NCBI RefSeq assembly: GCF_020171365.1 | Contig: NZ_JAIUZO010000002.1 | Span: 248,001 to 312,000 of the forward strand | Length of the DNA: 64,000 bases | Direction: 5' to 3' | Source of the DNA: Qipengyuania gaetbuli | GTDB taxonomy: Bacteria > Pseudomonadota > Alphaproteobacteria > Sphingomonadales > Sphingomonadaceae | Part shown: in pieces, positions 60,879 to 64,000 of the stretch | How the letters are laid out: each line of letters begins with the position of its first letter | Numbering within the stretch: position 1 is the first letter of the stretch | The notes under the pieces: model-generated | The model's database searches: none | Told to the model about the DNA's origin: nothing | The model's input: only the letters and a program-made list of their open reading frames with translations | Program-made: the position numbers and the translations under genes

Positions 60879-61805
60879 TTAGCCGGCGACGGCAGCAGCC
60901 ACTTCGGCTGCGAAATCGCTTTCTTCCTTCTCGATGCCTTCGCCGAGCTGGAAGCGGACATAGTCCACCAGTTCGACCTTGGCGCCGACGTCCTTGGCGG
61001 CCTGCTCGACGACCTGCGCGATCGGGGTCTTGTTGTCGATCACGTAGACCTGGCTGAGCAGGGCGTTTTCCTTGGCGTACTTGTTGACCGCACCGTCGAC
61101 CATCTTGGCCTGCACTTCGGCGGGCTTGCCGCTTTCGGCAGCCTTTTCGGCAGCGATGGCACGCTCGCGCGCGATCACTTCGGCGTCGAGGCCTTCTGCG
61201 GTCAGCGCCTGCGGGAAGGCAGCGGCGATGTGCATGCCGAGCTTCTTGCCCAGCTCTTCCAGCTTGGCCTTGTCGCCTTCGCTTTCCAGAGCGACGAGAA
61301 CGCCGATCTTGCCGAGGTCGGGAGCGACAGCGTTGTGCATGTAGGGCACGATCACGCCGTTGGTGACCGAGACGGTCTTGATGCGGCGGATCTGCTGGTT
61401 TTCACCGATGGTCGCGACGTTGTCGGTCAGCTTCTCCCCGACGGTGCCGCCATCGGGGTAGGCAGCGGCCTTGAGCGTGTCGACGTCGTCGCCGGCAGTG
61501 GCGAGCGCGGTCTGCGTGGTCTTGCGCACGAAATCCTGGAACTTGTCGTTCTTGGCGACGAAGTCGGTTTCCGAGTTCACTTCGACAGCAACGCCCTTGG
61601 TGCCTTCGACGGCGATGCCGACGAGGCCTTCTGCGGCGGTGCGGCTCGACTTCTTCTGGGCCGTTGCCAGGCCCTTGGCGCGCAGTGCGTCGACTGCGGC
61701 TTCGATGTCGCCATTGGCGGCTTCGAGAGCCTTCTTGGCATCCATCATGCCCGCGCCGGTCTTCTCGCGCAGGGCCTTCACGTCAGCGGCAGTGAATGCA
61801 GCCAT
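60879..61805 (-). CDS. tsf: Elongation factor Ts
   Basis: A 308-residue EF-Ts. [20 protein letters not shown] is the N-terminal signature, followed by [11 protein letters not shown]. It exchanges nucleotide on EF-Tu. ATG 61805 is preceded by AAGGAAAG. It follows rpsB with a 112-nt gap and ends at a strong terminator. Confidence 0.98.
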   Translation of the reverse strand: MAAFTAADVKALREKTGAGMMDAKKALEAANGDIEAAVDALRAKGLATAQKKSSRTAAEGLVGIAVEGTKGVAVEVNSETDFVAKNDKFQDFVRKTTQTALATAGDDVDTLKAAAYPDGGTVGEKLTDNVATIGENQQIRRIKTVSVTNGVIVPYMHNAVAPDLGKIGVLVALESEGDKAKLEELGKKLGMHIAAAFPQALTAEGLDAEVIARERAIAAEKAAESGKPAEVQAKMVDGAVNKYAKENALLSQVYVIDNKTPIAQVVEQAAKDVGAKVELVDYVRFQLGEGIEKEESDFAAEVAAAVAG

Positions 61806-61917
61806 GATACTTTCCTTCTCAAATCAGTGTGCGGGCACCGGGCCAGCTGGAGGAGCGGCCCGGCGCGTATCGTCGCATTGTGACGGGCGCATGGCGCGCC
61901 AATCAGTCAATTGCCGG

Positions 61918-62667
<750 letters not shown>

Positions 62668-62760
62668 GGTCATTTCCTTTCCGGTTATACCTCTGGAAGG
62701 CAGGAACCCGTGGTGCGGAATATCCCGCGGCCGGGCACCGGTATGTGCGCCTTCCATGTG
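62668..62760 (-). promoter_or_regulatory. Structured 5' leader of rpsB
   Basis: Nested inverted repeats lie just before rpsB: TGGAAGGC (62694-62701) with GCCTTCCA (62749-62756), inside it GGTGC (62712-62716) with GCACC (62735-62739), and an inner GCGG/CCGC. This predicts a long stem-loop ending about 27 nt before the start codon, suited to autogenous control by S2. No protein frame is supported here. Confidence 0.5.
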
Positions 62761-62889
62761 GATTTGCCCGCCGTCTGACCGGCCCGAATTGGCCGAATCT
62801 CAAGCGAACGGCGCGCCCTTAGCGGGCTTTTGCCGGCAAATCCAGACTCGATTCATCGCTAAAAAAGGGAATCCGGGCGCGAAAAGCGC
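62761..62889. other. Gap between rpsB leader and SOS promoter
   Basis: No gene seen. The rpsB promoter must lie here or slightly upstream on the minus strand; I see no strong -35/-10 pair. Confidence 0.4.
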
Positions 62890-62918
62890 TTGACAGGCGA
62901 GAACAAAACAGGAACATT
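62890..62918 (+). promoter_or_regulatory. Promoter with perfect LexA box
   Basis: TTGACA (-35, 62890-62895), then GAACAAAACAGGAAC (62901-62915), a perfect alphaproteobacterial LexA site (GAAC-N7-GAAC, equal to GTTC-N7-GTTC), overlapping a weak -10 AACATT (62913-62918; 17-nt spacer). LexA bound here would block the promoter of the small gene at 63021. Confidence 0.7.
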
Positions 62919-63020
62919 GTCCTCATCACCGGAACAACCGGTGGGCCATAGGTGTTTTCCCGTAGAATTACCCAGGCTGTCAACAGCTTTGTCGACAGGC
63001 CCGGGACAGGAGATACTCGG

Positions 63021-63260
63021 ATGTTCGCACTGTTCCTGACTGCCGTTTCCGCCCTCGCCGCAATCGCGGCAGTGGCCCTGCTCGTCGATGGCGGACTGCG
63101 TTGGTGGTCCGCTTTCGGCCAGCTGCGGCATCGCCTGCAGCTGCCTACGGAAGCACAGGTCTGCGAAAGCGGAATGCGCCCGGCGCTTGCCCATGGCGGC
63201 TTCACCCGCCCCGGACGCGTAGCTGCAGTTACGCGCCAGACGGTTCGGCGCGCCGCCTGA
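63021..63260 (+). CDS. Small single-span membrane protein under putative LexA control
   Basis: A 79-residue protein: membrane helix (MFALFLTAVSALAAIAAVALL), an amphipathic stretch (DGGLRWWSAFGQLRHRLQ), and a basic C-terminus (RPGRVAAVTRQTVRRAA). No family is recognised. ATG 63021 has AGGAG at 8 nt; the frame is open from GTG 62952, which has no good ribosome site. The preceding LexA-box promoter suggests DNA-damage induction, and small membrane proteins with this control are known as division inhibitors (SidA in Caulobacter). The link is inference. It overlaps pssA tail to tail by 32 nt. Confidence 0.62.
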   Translation: MFALFLTAVSALAAIAAVALLVDGGLRWWSAFGQLRHRLQLPTEAQVCESGMRPALAHGGFTRPGRVAAVTRQTVRRAA

Positions 63261-63981
63261 TCCGCGCATAGCGCATCAGCGTGAACGGCAGCAGCGCCAG
63301 GTAACCGATCCCGATCACGCTCAGCGTCCACCACGGTTCCGACAGCAGCGCCGCGAACACCAGGCCGATAAAGGCCAGCACCCACAAGCGAATGCCCCGG
63401 CGCGGACGCAGCGATGTCCAGCTGGGTGTCGCCATGCTCGAAATCATCAGCAAAGCCACTGCCAGCACCCACGGTCCCACCACGATCGGCTCGCGGAAGA
63501 TGTCGAGCCCGGTTGCCGACCACAGGAAGAACGGCATGAAGGCCAGCCCTGCCCCCATCGGCGCAGGGACGCCGGTAAGGAAGCCCAGCGACTTGTGCGG
63601 CTGGTGCTCCATGTCGATCTGGGCGTTGAAGCGCGCGAGGCGAAGGGCGCAGCAGATGGCCAGAGCCAGCGCGGCGAACCAGCCCCAGCGCGGTTCGGCC
63701 GACAACGACCAGAGATAGATGATGATCGCCGGTGCCGTGCCGAAGCTCAGCGAATCGGCGAGGCTGTCGAGTTCCGCCCCGAACCGCGACTGGGCTTTCA
63801 GGAGGCGCGCGATGCGCCCGTCCATCCCGTCGAGGATACCCGCCACGATGATCGCGACCGCCGCAGCGGCCCACTGGTCGGAAATGGCGAAGCGAATACC
63901 CGTGAGGCCCGAACACAGTGCCGCAGCGGTAATCGCATTGGGCGCCATCGCGCGAAGGGACAGCCCGCGCGAACGGCCCAT
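63229..63981 (-). CDS. pssA: CDP-diacylglycerol-serine O-phosphatidyltransferase
   Basis: A 250-residue CDP-alcohol phosphotransferase making phosphatidylserine, the precursor of phosphatidylethanolamine. The motif is DGMDGRIAR to GAELDSLADSLSFG, followed by about six helices. SLRAMAPNAITAAALCSGLTG is the typical N-terminal segment. The reading frame stays open upstream to the window edge (codons before ATG 63981 read EDEKPL), so the true start may be outside. Confidence 0.93.
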   Translation of the reverse strand: MGRSRGLSLRAMAPNAITAAALCSGLTGIRFAISDQWAAAAVAIIVAGILDGMDGRIARLLKAQSRFGAELDSLADSLSFGTAPAIIIYLWSLSAEPRWGWFAALALAICCALRLARFNAQIDMEHQPHKSLGFLTGVPAPMGAGLAFMPFFLWSATGLDIFREPIVVGPWVLAVALLMISSMATPSWTSLRPRRGIRLWVLAFIGLVFAALLSEPWWTLSVIGIGYLALLPFTLMRYARIRRRAEPSGA

Positions 63982-64000
63982 CAGGGGCTTCTCGTCCTCG

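Noticed and set aside
62931..62965. Second EcfG-type promoter near the LexA box (GGAAC...GTT)
   Set aside because: The spacer is 18 nt, outside the usual 16-17.

Overview
The window is a GC-rich, densely coded chromosomal segment from an alphaproteobacterium, most likely Sphingomonadales, family Erythrobacteraceae (Erythrobacter or Qipengyuania type). This is inferred from gene order, protein character, an elongator tRNA-Met of alphaproteobacterial form, and a bamA-ompH-fabZ block that lacks the lpxD/lpxA genes usually placed there, as expected for a sphingolipid-bearing cell. I see no insertion sequence, prophage, CRISPR array or clear pseudogene. About 67 protein genes and two tRNAs are supported. 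The long antisense frames are high-GC shadows.

Region 1 (1-4.8 kb) is the maturation half of a cbb3 oxidase locus: ccoG (partial), fixH, ccoI, ccoS, a small cysteine-rich exported protein, then hemN. All six are joined by 4-nt stop/start overlaps, and an FNR-like box lies at the hemN start. Region 2 (4.86-14.75 kb) is a sulfur island. It holds mobA, soeCBA (cytoplasmic sulfite:quinone oxidoreductase), an ArsR-type regulator with the two cysteines of the persulfide sensors SqrR/BigR, and a five-gene operon: persulfide dioxygenase (blh), two YeeE/YedE half-transporters, a DUF442 sulfurtransferase and a SulP permease. The soeA/regulator gap and the blh promoter share a TAAT-N6-ATT(A/G) inverted repeat. 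Together the genes would take persulfide to sulfite to sulfate, with electrons entering the quinone pool.

Region 3 (14.8-24.7 kb) holds less well characterised exported and membrane proteins, a sulfotransferase, tRNA-Met, a 2'-5' RNA ligase family gene, mltG, fabF, acpP, a serine hydrolase and a TPR protein. Region 4 (24.8-37 kb) has aspS, rnd-oxyR, an O-antigen-type flippase, pgsA, an MFS/LplT-like transporter, a stand-alone ThDP enzyme, an EVE-domain protein and a GGDEF-EAL protein. Two TTAA-N7-TTAA-type CtrA-like boxes lie here.

Region 5 (37-49.4 kb) contains dapF-mtaB-ftsY-yciB, a potassium transporter (kup), the cytochrome c maturation operon ccmCDEFGHI (with a tiny ccmD and no ccmA or ccmB), an amino-acid dehydrogenase and tRNA-His. 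Region 6 (49.5-64 kb) has a 2OG-Fe(II) oxygenase, a GFA protein, a DksA/TraR zinc finger, rpmE, and the classic envelope/translation string read right to left: rpsB, tsf, pyrH, frr, uppS, cdsA, dxr, rseP, bamA, ompH (with an EF-hand-like loop), fabZ. At the right end a perfect alphaproteobacterial LexA box with a TTGACA -35 sits in front of a small single-span membrane protein, convergent with pssA. The most interesting leads are the persulfide-to-sulfate regulon and the putative SOS-controlled small membrane protein.
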